From Apiotrichum sp. Y4204 (Eukaryota; Basidiomycota; Tremellomycetes; Trichosporonales; Trichosporonaceae), in assembly GCA_025531455.1 (NCBI GenBank), contig JAMYHL010000028.1, positions 1-64,000 on the forward strand: 64,000 bases of DNA, read 5' to 3'. The position numbers and the translations under genes are program-made. The notes under the pieces are model-generated. The model saw only the letters and a list, made by a program, of their open reading frames with translations. It was not told the origin of the DNA and made no database searches. Positions 51,308-63,961 of the stretch are shown one piece after another; position 1 is the stretch's first letter, and every line of letters starts with the position of its first letter.

Positions 51308-53577
51308 CTAGTAACAAGATGTGAGATGCGGCGCCGCGACAGGTTCGCGGGCCCAAGTTCCGGCGGGGGAATCCATGGTGAGAAATCGAGGCTGACGGGG
51401 GCTTCTAAACGGGCTGGTACTGCGATACGAGCCTGGGGCCAGGCTGGTTGTCACGGACGAGCTCGATTCCGAGAGCGGCAGGCGGCTCGTGTACGGCGAC
51501 GCGGGGTGGGGGCTCATACTCAGATTCTCCAACTTCTCGCGTTCAAGAGGAGCGGCGGGCTGACGGTCCCTGCCGACGGCTTTGGATTTGTAGTAGTGAT
51601 GAAAGGAGAGATACGCGTCTACCTTTGCGCGGGTCACGGGGTTGCTGATGATAAAACCGGGATTGAAGCATGGGTCAAACAGCGGCGGAGGCGCTGCTGA
51701 CGGGTATGGCACGCCAGCAGCTTGGAGGATGAAACCAGGGTCCCAGTGGTCTGACGTGGTGAGTAACTGAACGTCGTTCATTCGGAAGTGGACTGACCTC
51801 CCATGTGGTGCATGCGGTGGGCAAACTCGCACATGTATCCCGGCCCGAAGAGGAACTCTCCTCCCTGTTGTTTCCAGTCGCGTAGGCTGCTCGCACCCTT
51901 GGGACATTGCGTGAGGCCTTTGACGAACCCGCGTGCAGCCTGGAGTCGCGGGCCGCTGGTATTGTAGTCTGGTCGCGGGGTACGCGGCTGGACGAACTTT
52001 GCCTCGAGGGTCATCCCGAGGAGGCGGTACAGCGTGTTGTTTGGCGTCGGGTCCACGTAGTAGGGCACAGTAGACTTGAGCGTCTTCTGGTACGACTTGA
52101 TCACGCGGTAGTTGCCAGTGCCGATGAAGATGAGGCGGACGTTGGCGGCGGCAAGAGCCTTGACGTTGAGCGCTTTCTCCACGGACATGACGTAATCTTG
52201 ACACAACCCGCAGAGATAGTGCCGGAGAAAGACGACGAGTACGCGAGGAGTGGGAGACCCGAAGTTCGGCGGCCACACCGTCTGCGGAAGGAGGGATCCG
52301 AAGGTGAACTCATTCCCGAGCTGGTCGAGGATTTTGCAGTCGGCTGCCTTGCGTATTCGTTCAGCGGTCGGAGAGGCAAAAAGATCAAAGGGCTCGTCGC
52401 CTACGACCTTGGCAGCTGGAGGAACAGAGAATACGTCTAACTCATTCGAGGCGGACTTCAGCGGAGTGCTGGGCTTGACCGTCGCCTTTTCGACAGTCGT
52501 TAGCGATCGGGTCTGGGACGAGAATGATTCTCCCCGGGACAATGGGGAGTCCAAGTCGTCTGCAAACGTGTGGGACTGGATGGACGGCTGGACCTGGGAC
52601 AGGTGCGACTGGTGGGAGGACGGCGAGGACATCGCCATCGAGCCGGGGTGCTGTCTGGAAAGAGACGAAGCGCGGAACAGGAGGGGGTGCGTTTCGAGGG
52701 CGGGGAGCGGCGAGATCTCTACTGGGCTCGACGCCTTCGCGCGGGGCGGACGGGGCAGAGGCCCTCTGGATTTCGACCATGTCTTTGAAGACGATCTGGG
52801 CGGGGTGTTTCTTTCGGGAGTGCTCCTGTCAGGTGTGCTCCCCTCTGGCATCATGCTGTCCGGGAACTGTCGAGGACGAGGCGGGGAAAAGACAGGACTT
52901 TGTCCCGGATATTCGTCAGATTGGGCTGGAAGCATAACCTCATGTGGTTCAGAGCCGTGGCCGTGTTCCGAAAATGATCTGATCTCCTTCACCATCACCC
53001 TGCCTCCGTAACGCGCATTGACGCGGCTGTCGCCATCGGAAAGCAGTCTGGGAGGTCGTGGCCGTTGGGCGGAACGGGGCGGAGGTGGCGGACTGAGTGG
53101 AGGGGGAGGCGGCGTCGGAGTCGTCGACTTGTACGACAGGGAGTGCACCTGCAACGATGGAGTCCGCTTCGGAGTCCATGGCGAGCCGTGGTTCGAGGGC
53201 GCCGGCGCTCTCGTTATCTGCGAGGAATCCGTTCTCGAGGATGAGGGCGATCCCGCGTCTCGCTGCGGTAGTGAACGCGATCCCTGGGTGCGAGCCATCT
53301 TCGATGGCGAGGCCTTCTCCGCCGGGACGAGACACGGCGTCGACCCGGTGAACGATGTGGGTGGGAGTGGGTTTGCAAAGGGGTGTGATGGCGGAAGATT
53401 GCGGATCGATGCGTACGGGTTAGCCGCCTGGGCCTCCGAGTCGGACGACTGCGCCGACTTTGTCGAGCCTGGAAGCGTGCGCGAGCGCCGGCGCGTCTGC
53501 ACGACGCCCGGCACTCTGGTACCCATCTTCGCGGTTGTTGAGGTGGCCGCTGCCGGGGTGGCCACGATAGGGCTCAT
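51308..53577 (-). CDS. AhpC/TSA-like (PRXL2/FAM213-type) protein 2 with long disordered extension
   Basis: Exons 53577-51798 and 51750-51308 join in phase to give 740 residues. The frame upstream of 53577 lacks an ATG. Residues 1 to about 370 are Ser/Pro-rich and disordered. The thioredoxin-like domain covers about 385-600, with the motif YLCGLCQDY (CGLC, against CGPC in paralogue 1), then KSYQKTLKSTVPYYVDPTPNNTLYRLLGM and CEFAHRMHHMG. The 47-nt intron lies directly after that segment, at the same position as in paralogue 1. The C-terminal tail is Ser/Pro-rich. The conserved layout and intron show that the two genes arose by duplication; sequence identity outside the domain is low. Confidence 0.8.
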
Positions 53578-56526
53578 GGTGCAAGTCCAGATGTTCGGGT
53601 AGTCGACGCGATGATGAACACAAAGAGCCAAGAAAAGAAGAAGAACGACAACGTCAATGTCAATGTCATGTCATGACTGGCACGAGGCGGACACTTTAGA
53701 GCCAGTAGTACCTCAACAGTGACTAAAAGGCCGTGAAGCATTCGAGGCTTACTCGCCAAGTAGGTCTTCGGCAGTACTCTCGACTCCGAGGCGCACCGAG
53801 TGTCACGGACGGCCGACCTCTATCGGTGTCTGGGTGTGCGCGCCGTGCAGGGTGGGTGAGTTGCCTCCACAGTAACATCAGGGCCAGGAACATGTATCTT
53901 ACGGGACACGTTCAAGGGAGGTGGTTTTGAGCTTGTGAGCTAAGAGCTGGGAGCCCGGAGCTTGCCAGCTGCGCGTTGCGCGCTGTGAGGTTGAGCGCGT
54001 CCGGTCCGTAGTCTGTAGTCTTGGATTCTGTACCGAACGCGACGGGCCGCCGGGTCAATGGAGGCGGGGAAGTTTGGGTTCATTGGTACTGCCCCATCTC
54101 TACCTTTGTTTTGTTTCATCTCCAGGAATACCGGAATCGCATGACGAGAGGCAGAGCATTGGGAACGATGCCGAGTCACGGTGCCGAAAGCGTGCTGAAC
54201 TAGACGCACGAGTTCAGTATAATCTAGGTTAGTGCGAGGCTGTGCGACATCTCTACCACAACCCAGAACCCAAATGGTGCAGGAACGTACAGTAAAATGC
54301 GATGCGGAGCAGACAAAGTCCCCATTACACTTTGTGTAACGCCGGAACTGCATAAGGGATCCGGGTCGCCAATGCAAGTCGGACGACCGCCTCTTGCCAG
54401 CTTCACGTCCTCATGAACATGGCAGCAGATCTGCAATCTGCAAGGTATCATCAACTGCAGACTCCCCTGCGCGCTCTCGTCAGCTTGTCAAATGTTTCGG
54501 CCCATGACGTGATGGCGGGCTGGTGTTAACAGCATCGTCAACTATCCATGGATTCCGGACATCTACGGGACGCGACAGACTCTGTCCGGCGTGCCGGTGT
54601 CCTCCTTACCACACGTCACGCTCCGAACATTCATGTCCACAGCCCCCGTCCACCTCCGCGCGCCGCACATGCCGCACACCTGCTCCGTGACCCTGCGGCA
54701 GTTTCTGTGCCAGTTGAGCGCCATTCCTACCCGCTCATCCGTCCTACAGGGTCCGTCTCGGTTCCGCCCTCGCGCCTTGCACCTTGAGCTTAAATTTCCC
54801 CGAGCATGTCTTGCGGAGATCTCGTGCGCAAGGCGTCTTGTTAGTGCACCGTGTGCCGTAGCTGCGATACTTGACTTGCTGTTGTGGTTGTCGTCGCGTG
54901 AATTGATGGGCACCGCCAAGGCACATTCCCTCCCGTTCGTCATTTTCCAAGCGGCTCAGTCAGGACCTTGCAAGGTAAACCAGACAAGCACACCGTCTAG
55001 TGACGGCCCTCCAAGGTGTTTCAAGGTAGTTTATTCCCGTAGGGCGGCTTGGAAGCCACAAGAGCTGTTCTGGGAGTGCAAGGTCTCGTACGTACAGTAC
55101 GTACAATACCTGTACTCGGGCTTGGATTCCCTGACGCAAGACCAAGAGTCCATGAACACTGGAAGCTGGATTCACGCCACTGCGTGTGGAGGATGAGGCA
55201 AACGTGGAGGAGCAGTCAAACCCTTGGGGAAGCCAAAGATGACGGGCAGTGGAACAGAGGCGCTGTGATGCAACGAACGGGACGGAGTGCGGAGAACCTA
55301 CTTCAACTCAAACCGTTGCGATGGGCGGCATGCGCGGGCCGAAGTATTCGGCGACGTGGCGATACGGTGTCAGGCGGAGATGGAGATCTGAACGATTCCG
55401 CCGCGGCAAGCAGTGTTGCACTCCGACCCTCCAAGCTCTGAGCTCGGAGCTCCGAGCCCCACGATCGACACGGCGGGCCCACATGCCACATGCCAGTTCG
55501 TCCGCCATGATCCGCCACCGAGGCTACTAACCCATGACCCACCGATCACATCCGCATCTCTGGAATTGTGCCGCGTGCCGCAGAGATTCACGCCGGTTGT
55601 TGGCCGTCGATCCTCGTCGGAGCGCTAGCGCGCCAGAGGTGCCCGGTCCTCGTGCGCCGCCACTGTCCCCGCACCCCCCGAGAGGCCCGATATCGTTATC
55701 GCCTCTCCGTCTCCAAGCGACGGCGTTCTCGGCGCAGGGAGTTTCGATATCATATCTCGATCGTTGCGCTGGCCATTGCCATGTGGGAGCGCGTGGGCCG
55801 CGCAACGTGGCGGTCCGCATGGGCAATGGGCCGGGGTGTCGTACTCCTCTTCCAGCTTCGATCTTCCCTTCGCCCGAGCTCCAAAGTCGAAGTGTTGAAG
55901 TGTCGAAGTCTCGAAGGTCTGGTGTGAGTACGATTTGTCAGGCTTGCGATCTGTGGGGATTCCGTGCTCGGAGTCTAGATACGGAGATTTGATTATCTCT
56001 GCCGATGATGCCGTTATGCGTGTGCCGGGACTGTGCCGATGGGTCAGCAGCAGCAAGGAGATGAGCACTGCGATTGAGCTTGCTCCAGTTTGGTCGAGTC
56101 TCCGAGAGTGCAGTAGTGATGCTAGTGGCAAAGACGGCGATGCCGAGGTCGATGTGGCAAAGATGCTGTGGCAAACGCGGTGGGTGGCAAATATCATTTC
56201 CGCAAAGGTGTTGTGAAAGGCTGCGCGCATGCATGCAAATAGACCTCGACACACAAACTAACGAGCGACAGACTACAACGATGGTGTATGTACAGCATGT
56301 ACAGTGCCCATGGTCTAACTTGGGTTGGTGTGGATGTGATGTGATGTGATTGTTGGATTATAAAACGTACAATACTGGGAGTGCTGTCCTGCGCACACAT
56401 GATGCAAAGACCGCCCGACACTGTCACGGGGAGGTCCTCCAGAACTCCCTACATGTCATACTCAAGAGGGGCACTTCAAGACACAGATGGATGTCGCGCG
56501 TCGGCATAGGGGCCATGAAGACCAGC
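53578..56526. other. Intergenic, no gene seen
   Basis: Nearly 3 kb without a supported gene. Palindromic GTAC-rich bits occur (CGTACGTACAGTACGTAC, 55088-55105) and a run of GAGCTC-like motifs at 55432-55455. Long open frames on both strands over 55.5-56.0 kb overlap each other and show no domain. Confidence 0.4.
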
Positions 56527-59124
56527 TTACAATGCCCGGTGGCCAGGGATGGGTGTGGTCGCACCGCCGTCGTCCGTGCCTTCATCAGTCTCCTCGCCTG
56601 GCTTTCCCATATACGAAGCCCGGACAAGACGATAGCCGGCCGACGAGGCCAGTGACTCTAGGGCAAAGAACGCGTCCATGCGCGCGGCTTCAGAAGTGGG
56701 GGTCTGGCTGCGAGGCGGACCCTGCTGCTCCTGCTGCTCGAGTTCATCTTCGAGATGCTCGGCGTCGGTCCAAACAGTATCTGCAGTGACACTCTCCGCA
56801 GTCACGTCCTCGGGCACTTGGTCGTGCTCAAAGCAGTCGGAGAAGTCGTCACGTTCGTCGAGGGTGAGAACTTCCTGGACGTCGTCTTCATCGTCGTAGT
56901 GCGAACCGTCATCCGATTGCGGGACGTGGAGGCTCCACTCGCTTGCGCTCATCAGAGACCCCTCGCGGTCAAAGTTGACATAATCGGGAAGAGTTGCGCT
57001 CTCCGGGCGAGCGTGTTCAATAAGCGAGTTGAGATCGAACGCGCTGTCGTTCGACGGGCCCTCCTTGTACTTCATGTCCGGTTGTTCCTCTCTCGGTGGA
57101 GACGTGGAGAGCATAACCGGGTGTGACATATCGGGCGTGAGGAGCGCCGGGCTGGTCGGTGACATGGCTGGGTTAATCGTCTCGCCATTCGTGGTTGTGC
57201 GCTGGAGACACACAAAGGCCCGGTTGGGCGACGGTGTGGCAGAGTTTGCCGTGTCCCTGGAGCGCGTCCTTGCGGGAGAGATGAGCCAGTAGTCATCGTC
57301 GAAGGTAAACGCATCGCTTTCGGGACGGACGTTCGTGTCAATCTGGTGCACATGCGTAAAGTTGCTGCGGGTAACAGGAGGGGTCGCCCGAGATTCAGCA
57401 GGGGGCGGCCGCTGGGGCCAGAGGTGGTTCTGCATCTCTGTGAGCGCTTGGTTCAAAGAGTGCGGGTATGCCTGGGCATCACCGTCCTGAGCATCAATGC
57501 CTTCAGGGGGCGACGGGAACGCGGCGATGAGAGATTGGCAACGCGAGGTACTGTCTGCCGACAGGACAGACATGCGAGCAGGGCGACGGTTGGTCCAAGC
57601 GCCAGGCGGAACGAGTCCACTCGGCATGGGAGGGGCCGGGGCTGATGCTGCTGGCGGCACAGCCAGGCGGTTGAAAATCGGAAGGAGGGCCAAGTCCTCG
57701 GCAGTCGGGCTGACCGGGGACGAACCCGACTTGTTGGAGCGAGTTGAGCGCTGGCTTTCCTGCCTGGCGAGGACTGCCGACAAGCTCGCACGGTTAAGGC
57801 GATCAGGAATGGTAACAACTTCTGACCTTGTCGAGTTGATAGCATTGAGAGATGACATGCGCGGCGGCCGTACAACTGCCGCTTCCAATGGAATGATCGG
57901 AGCAGCGGTGCTTTGCGGACGCGAGTGCATGGGTGGTGGAAGTGGACCATTGCGTTGCATGCGACTCGGCAGCTGCGGGCTGTTGGGACTGCTGATGGCC
58001 GACGGCATTTGTGTCGGCGAGTTGGCTCCCATAGCGCGCCCCGGAGTGCGGGGACTTGCTGGAGGCTGCTGCGCACTGGGGGATTCAAAGAGATACTTGG
58101 CCGACGGCCGTGGGCTGGAGCTGGAACGATCGTGAGGATAGCTGTGCCCAAATGTTGCTGCGCGTGGCGTCTCTCCGTCGGGAACGGCAAAGTCGGCTGG
58201 AAGTGCGGGCAGATCCTTGGCATGCAGCTGCATAGACCCGCGCGACGGGCCGGAAGGAGAGGGGAGTAGTGTTGACGAGAGTGACGGAGACGAGCTGTGG
58301 GTCACGAGCGAGGGTGGGGAGGATTGGAGAGTCGGTCCCGAGTTCTGCGACGGCGTCTGCGACGAGCGGCGAGGAGTAGGGTTCGAGTTGTATCCAAATG
58401 CGCCGGTGGACATGGATGTTAGCGACGAGGTGCGCGAACGGATCGAGTTTGTTGAAGACCCATTGCGGAATCGTGTGGTGAAGGTCGATGAAGAGCTCGA
58501 CTTCGGCGAGTGGTTGCCTTTCGGGGCCTTCAACTTCTTCGCTTTCTTTGGCTTAGGCGACTTTGTCACGACCACCTGCTCCTCAAGGAACGCCAGATCG
58601 TCGAAGAAACCTCCGCCTGTCTCGTTATCGCTGCTGGGTAGGCTTGATGGCGCCTGGGTCTCATCGTCACTCTCCACTTCTGCGATTGAATCTGTAAGAT
58701 CGATGGTCTGGTCGTCGCACTCTTGCAGCGAGGGGAACGAGGCCAACGACGGACTCCGTCTCCGGAACGACGATGTCCGCTGAGGGGGAGCACCATCCCT
58801 CTGGGCAGCGAGGGCGCTCAATGACGGCCTGCTGCTATGGGTCTTGACTCCTCTCGGCTTTGGTGGGGCCTTTTGTTTATCCTTTGATGCTTTGCGCAAC
58901 GGTAGAAGCCTGCTCTTGGAGGCTTTGATCGAGTCCGTTTTGGTTGGTGCTGTTGTCTCCTCGAGGAATGCGAGGTCGTCAAAGAATGATGGTGTGCTCA
59001 CGTCCTCGCTGCTGGTAGACGCGCTGCTGCCCCACATGCGAGTCGTGCGTGAGCTCCGGAAAAGATTTGAATACCGCTTGGCGGCCGACTGGCCGTGGGA
59101 TGGTGGCGCCAATGTGGACGACAT
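56527..59124 (-). CDS. Large Ser/Pro-rich disordered protein of unknown function with duplicated FFDDLAFLEE motif
   Basis: A single 865-residue frame. The frame is open to an ATG at 59364, but the ATG at 59124 has a perfect GCCACC context, so it is preferred. The protein is low complexity (Ser, Pro, Arg) nearly throughout. Two copies of FFDDLAFLEE stand out, at residues 47-56 and 173-182, each followed by a basic Lys-rich segment. The C-terminal 200 residues are acidic (DDGSHYDDEDD, DERDDFSDCFEHDQ) and end in a short region with FFALESLASSAGYRLVRASY that may fold. No transmembrane segment or known domain is seen. The function is unknown; the repeated motif suggests a binding peptide for a partner. 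Confidence 0.7.
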   Translation of the reverse strand: MSSTLAPPSHGQSAAKRYSNLFRSSRTTRMWGSSASTSSEDVSTPSFFDDLAFLEETTAPTKTDSIKASKSRLLPLRKASKDKQKAPPKPRGVKTHSSRPSLSALAAQRDGAPPQRTSSFRRRSPSLASFPSLQECDDQTIDLTDSIAEVESDDETQAPSSLPSSDNETGGGFFDDLAFLEEQVVVTKSPKPKKAKKLKAPKGNHSPKSSSSSTFTTRFRNGSSTNSIRSRTSSLTSMSTGAFGYNSNPTPRRSSQTPSQNSGPTLQSSPPSLVTHSSSPSLSSTLLPSPSGPSRGSMQLHAKDLPALPADFAVPDGETPRAATFGHSYPHDRSSSSPRPSAKYLFESPSAQQPPASPRTPGRAMGANSPTQMPSAISSPNSPQLPSRMQRNGPLPPPMHSRPQSTAAPIIPLEAAVVRPPRMSSLNAINSTRSEVVTIPDRLNRASLSAVLARQESQRSTRSNKSGSSPVSPTAEDLALLPIFNRLAVPPAASAPAPPMPSGLVPPGAWTNRRPARMSVLSADSTSRCQSLIAAFPSPPEGIDAQDGDAQAYPHSLNQALTEMQNHLWPQRPPPAESRATPPVTRSNFTHVHQIDTNVRPESDAFTFDDDYWLISPARTRSRDTANSATPSPNRAFVCLQRTTTNGETINPAMSPTSPALLTPDMSHPVMLSTSPPREEQPDMKYKEGPSNDSAFDLNSLIEHARPESATLPDYVNFDREGSLMSASEWSLHVPQSDDGSHYDDEDDVQEVLTLDERDDFSDCFEHDQVPEDVTAESVTADTVWTDAEHLEDELEQQEQQGPPRSQTPTSEAARMDAFFALESLASSAGYRLVRASYMGKPGEETDEGTDDGGATTPIPGHRAL

Positions 59125-62100
59125 GGTGGCGGTGGCAGTAGGTTTGACGCTGTCAAAGCGAGTGCTGCTGATGGTTTCTTGAGGTAATTCCCAGTTGGCA
59201 GGGTGAATGTGATCTTTGAGTTCGTTCAAGACTCGTCGACGCGAAGGAAAGGTGTTGGACGAGTAAGCGGAGAGAATGTGGGGAGAAGAAGAGGACGATG
59301 GGAGGGATGTGGAACAAGTAGTCTTGTGGTGGGTTCCAATGACTCGGTGGGCTGACGAGATCATACGGTGAGATGGATCTGCAAGAGTCAGTAAAACGCA
59401 TCGTCGCCATGCTTGTCGGACGTCGTCGTCTCAATCCGCGCCGACGTCGGTGGCCACATTGACCACATTGGCCACCTTGATCAAGTCAAGACGCACCATA
59501 CACACCAGGATAATCGCGGTCCATCAGCGAAAGACGCGGCCCAGTGATGGGATCGAGAAGGAGTGTGGTCGTTACGTTCCGCGATACCGGAGAGCTGTCG
59601 AGGACGCCGTTTGTGTGCACGCGAATGGGTTAATGAACAGAAAGAATGGAATTTGTCGTCGGTCGTTCGGCAGACCACGTCTTAGCAGTGCTGCGCGTGT
59701 GTCGGTCGGCTTGTAGTACCGTGAGATCGACAGCTGGTGGGAGACTTGTCCGATATTAGCACTTGAGAACGAGGGACCTGGCGGAACGCACACAGGGGAG
59801 TACGACTCTCCAGCAGTCACAGCGATCCACGAGAGCACGAAAGCTGATATTCGTGGCCGGGGCCGTAGCCAAGTGGAATACAGTGCACGAGGTGCCAAGT
59901 GGAGAGCTGGTTGTCGTAGTCGGGGGTGTGGTGTCCCTAGCAACTGAGACGACAATTAATTGTGAGGCAAGAAACCGTCCTGGGGTCGAGTGCGGGGGAG
60001 CGGAGGGCTTGGAATGATGCCAGGAGGAGGGCCCAAGGCGGATGCAGAAGGGAGAGACGGTTCGGCTGCTTTGCGAAATCTCGTCAAGCTTCTCGATCTC
60101 GAAGATGGCACGCAACAGATTACGCGGTGTCGTTCAAGGGCGGACCTGAGGACGACGACGGGACGCACGCGAGCCAGGCAGCCACGTAGGATGGCAGAGG
60201 TGGGGGTAAAAGGAAAAACGAAGCACAGAGGCTCTAGGCTCTCTGGGATCGTACCTCGTGTGCTGCGCTGAGATATGTTCCCGCGCCCAGAAGTTAGCTG
60301 CGCGCTGCGATTGCAACCCCGCGTGGCAATATATCAGCGTTGCGACAGAGGCACCGAGAGGTACGGCCGATGGCAAGGGCCAACAAGAACCCAAAAAAAA
60401 AAGGACAGGCGACCTGGAAGATGGTGTCTAGTGACCGTGCGGAACGTCAGGACGAGCGTGCCAAGCAGCGGATCTGGGTGCCCTGTATAGCTCCGAGTCC
60501 GATTGTAGCGGCGGACGTCACCGATTCCGCGAATGTCGAGTGCAAGTATTGGCCGGGAACGAGAGCGATGCAGCGTTGGGTTTCAGGACCCAAACCTTGC
60601 CTTGTGATGGAGGATAGCGATCTGAGGGGCTCGGTCGAGGAGTGCCGAGGAGAGAGGGGGAGTGCAGTTGGAGGATGTACCGCTGTGCCAAATGTGCTCG
60701 AGGTCTGCTGTCGAGTGAAGGGGATGTGGATGTGGACAGGCGGCAATGCGATGCGATGCGATGGGTATTATGGGACCACTGGTGAGATGAAACTGGGGGT
60801 TGAGGGTGATTAATCGTACACAGAGATCGAGAGAATCACGAGAGAGAGAGAGGGAGAGGGAGCTCGTCAACGAGCCGGCCGTGCGATGGTTTTGATCAAA
60901 AAAGAGGAGGTGTCTTGCAACCTTCCTGGACTAGCTACAGATGGACTGTTGGCTTTGTTCTTGTTCTTCGAGTCTCGGAATCGCGCTCAATAAAAGACGA
61001 GAGTGTCTCAAGAGATCAGGCCATTGATCAGGTCCATTCCATTCCATGCCGCACTACCAGGCGCGCCATGCAGAAAACTAACAGGTTCTGGGGACTGAGG
61101 CGTCGTGCCCCGGATGGCCCAGATCCGGCAACCTCGGATACCGTAACGGTCTGGCGCCAACATGACGGTCATCAGAAACGACACAGAGGCCGGCCTCCAC
61201 CGCGCCACGCTTCCCGCAGGCCCGCAGCGCAATGGACCGGTCCCGTGGCTGAGGAGGAGGCTAGAGGCCGATGGGACCGGCTCACATGCTGGTCATGCTG
61301 GGCCTTTTCAGAGCACGGCCCCTGCTGCCCTTGCCGCCCTGGTCAGTAAAACCCTAGCACCACGCCAGAGGGTTCAGAGGGTCCCAGAGGGTCCAGAGGG
61401 GTCAGTGGTGGTGAGTACGCAGTGAACCTTGACGAGGAATGGGGGATGGGATGGGGGGTGTGAAGGCGTAATGCAGCGCCTGCCCCTGGAAAGAGCGCGC
61501 AAAACCCTGTGTGTGGCCCCAGGCCGCGCAACGGGTCGAACGGGTCAAACGAGCAAACAGCAAACGAGCCCTTCCGATTGTGGACCCATGCCGTGTCAAA
61601 CACCATTTGCCCCATTGCAGGGTGCGAGCCGAGCCGTGGTATGAGCCATGAGCTGGCCAGATGGGAGATGGGATGGGCCGATGCCGACAGACAAGATTCG
61701 ACAGAATACACACACTCTCTGGGGCGTGATGCTCCCGACATCACTCTTGCCGTAATCTCTCACGTCACTCTCGTCCTCTCGGTCATCTGTGCCAGGGGAA
61801 GCATGCCACAGTCCCTTTGGTTCAGGTTTGGACAGATCAGAAGGACAGACGATCAGAGGAGCGGAGGTCGCGTCGAGCAGCGGAACGAGTGCCAATGCCC
61901 ACTGCCTTACGAAGTAGCGATGTCGCTGTGAAGTAACTCTCAGCGTCCATCTCGGTAACAGAAATTCGTGCCGAAGGTTAGTTACGGTCGCATGACCAGC
62001 TGACTGACATGAGCAATTAGCGAGAGCATCCGAAGCCGCCGGCCCACGGCAGATGTTTGACCTTGTTTCAAAACTCTTGGCTTGTCGGCTGTGCTGTAGA

Positions 62101-63802
62101 ACGAGAGCGGAACTGTGGCTCTGTGATGAGGGATTACAGAGGCCCGACGTGAACGCAACGCCAGACATGGGGCAGGGCACCTAACCAGTGATGCTCAATG
62201 GTGGACGAGAGAGCAAGAGCGGTACGCCACTAGTGGTTCTCATAGCCACACCGTCGCCACAGCGCCACAGGTGGCGGCCGAACGGCTCGCCCGTGCCCAA
62301 CCCCCATCCCCGTCCGCAATGCCAAGTGTGTGCACGGCAATCGATGTTGCGAGATGCGAGTCGCGATGCGAGATGCAAGACACCGGTCGCATTCCATTCG
62401 CTGTCCATTGTGCCGGGTATGCCATCCGGGTATCTCCAGTCCGCAGCGCACGGTCCGCCGGTACCAGTGGCGTGCAGCTAGTTTGGATCTTGGGGAGGCT
62501 TGGAACGCACAAGCATGACGAATACCGCGCCGCCGACGCCGGCGGATCACATACTGTATACCCAGGAAATCTATCCCCACAGATCTTCCGATACGGACTT
62601 GTCGATAGCAGGCAGAATACTATGGGCACTAATCGAGATCTAAGCCCTATCCCGACGAGGGACGGCGGGGGATGGTCTCAGCGGCCCTGGTATCAAGGTA
62701 TTACTTGTGAATCGCGACGAGAGCACGACGATGTATGACGACCGCCATGGCCGCATGGTGCAATGCGCAGCATCCAGCTAGCCGCAAATGCGATGTCGCC
62801 GGGCCAATCACCTCGACACGAGGCCTGGGAGAGAGACTTTGTTCCGCAACCTGAAGTGGTCGTGCGACCCTGGCTTTTGTCCTGCATCCTGACCTCCCGA
62901 ACTCCTGGCATGCATGTACTGTACGCTGTACGCTGCATGCTGCGCGACTGCGCGACTGGCGACTGGGGCGGCGTCTGATTAGCTCATTCCATCTGCCTCG
63001 TTCCTCATGGGCTCTGATGGGATCTCACGCCACATACAGTGACTAACCAAGCTGGGCTTCAAGGTTCAATCATCACCACTTGAACCCCCTTGTACCCCTG
63101 GCGGCTCCGCATGTGAGATGATGAGATCGTGAGAACGGGATAACGTGCTCCCCGCGTGTAAGCATGTCCTGCAATTGTTGAATTGCATGTACTCGCATGC
63201 ACTCTCCCCGCTCTCAGCCAGATTACTGTCTGCGAGCTCCGTCCGCGCCACGGTTGCGGGGAGGTTGAGGTCGCCGGAACGGTTGGATGTTGCGCTGTAT
63301 CTCGGTGTCTTCGGCGTGCTTGATATTCATGACCGTGGCCGAAGACCGCCTGTCTGCTCCAACTGACGGGTCCTAACATTCTCCATACCGCACCCCCATT
63401 CATGTTTATCAGACTCCCCGACGCGCCGAAGCCCCTGATAACTTGGTCGGGCATGTCGACGGGCCGGTCACGATCGTTACCCATGAATTGGACCACAGGT
63501 CACGCACGGTATACGATAACACGCTACAAAGGCGAGAAATGTAGAACACCCGAACCGCAACTACTACTGGCGCGTGCACGCGACCCCATAACGCACAATT
63601 GCAGTAGCGCGACCGTGAGCACCCCGTTCCGCCTGGTCTCGGGCAGGGCGCGAAACGCCTCCGGCCAGAATGTCTCACCAGTCCTGAAGGCCCTGCAGTT
63701 CTCCGGCTACAGCCGTATCGGCGTCCGCGGAGGGGTAGGGCCGCCGGCACGGGCGGCGTACTTGGGTTTTGGGTCGGCGATTCGACTGAGCGTAGCGGCC
63801 AT
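59125..63802. other. Long gene-poor region
   Basis: About 4.7 kb with no gene I can support. Short simple repeats occur: an AG-rich run at 60840-60862 and repeated GTCCAGAGG-like units at 61363-61402. Frames such as 61596-62180 and 62271-62738 overlap in several phases and carry no recognisable domain. Confidence 0.4.
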
Positions 63803-63961
63803 CTAGATCCACTCGCCGCAAAAACTGCACTCGAGTACGACGCCTGTATGGCCAATGTGTATCCCCTCCGACTCCATCGGCCACTTCGGCGTACGACGTT
63901 CTATACCCTGCCCCAGCCGCAGCTGCACCCTGGCGCACGCGGTCTGGAAGCTATTAGCTCT
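63803..63961 (-). CDS. 3' terminal exon of an unidentified gene (5' part outside the window)
   Basis: On the minus strand an acceptor-like TTTGCAG precedes a 53-codon frame that ends at a TAG (63803-63805). It is not the longest frame here but looks the most protein-like: LRLGQGIERRTPKWPMESEG, then HIGHTGVVLECSFCGEWI at the end. The in-frame TGA just upstream of the acceptor means the rest of the gene must be joined from exons beyond the right edge. The CSFCG pair could bind a metal. No family was recognised, and an alternative acceptor lies about 18 nt later. Confidence 0.4.
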   Translation of the reverse strand, partial: RANSFQTACARVQLRLGQGIERRTPKWPMESEGIHIGHTGVVLECSFCGEWI

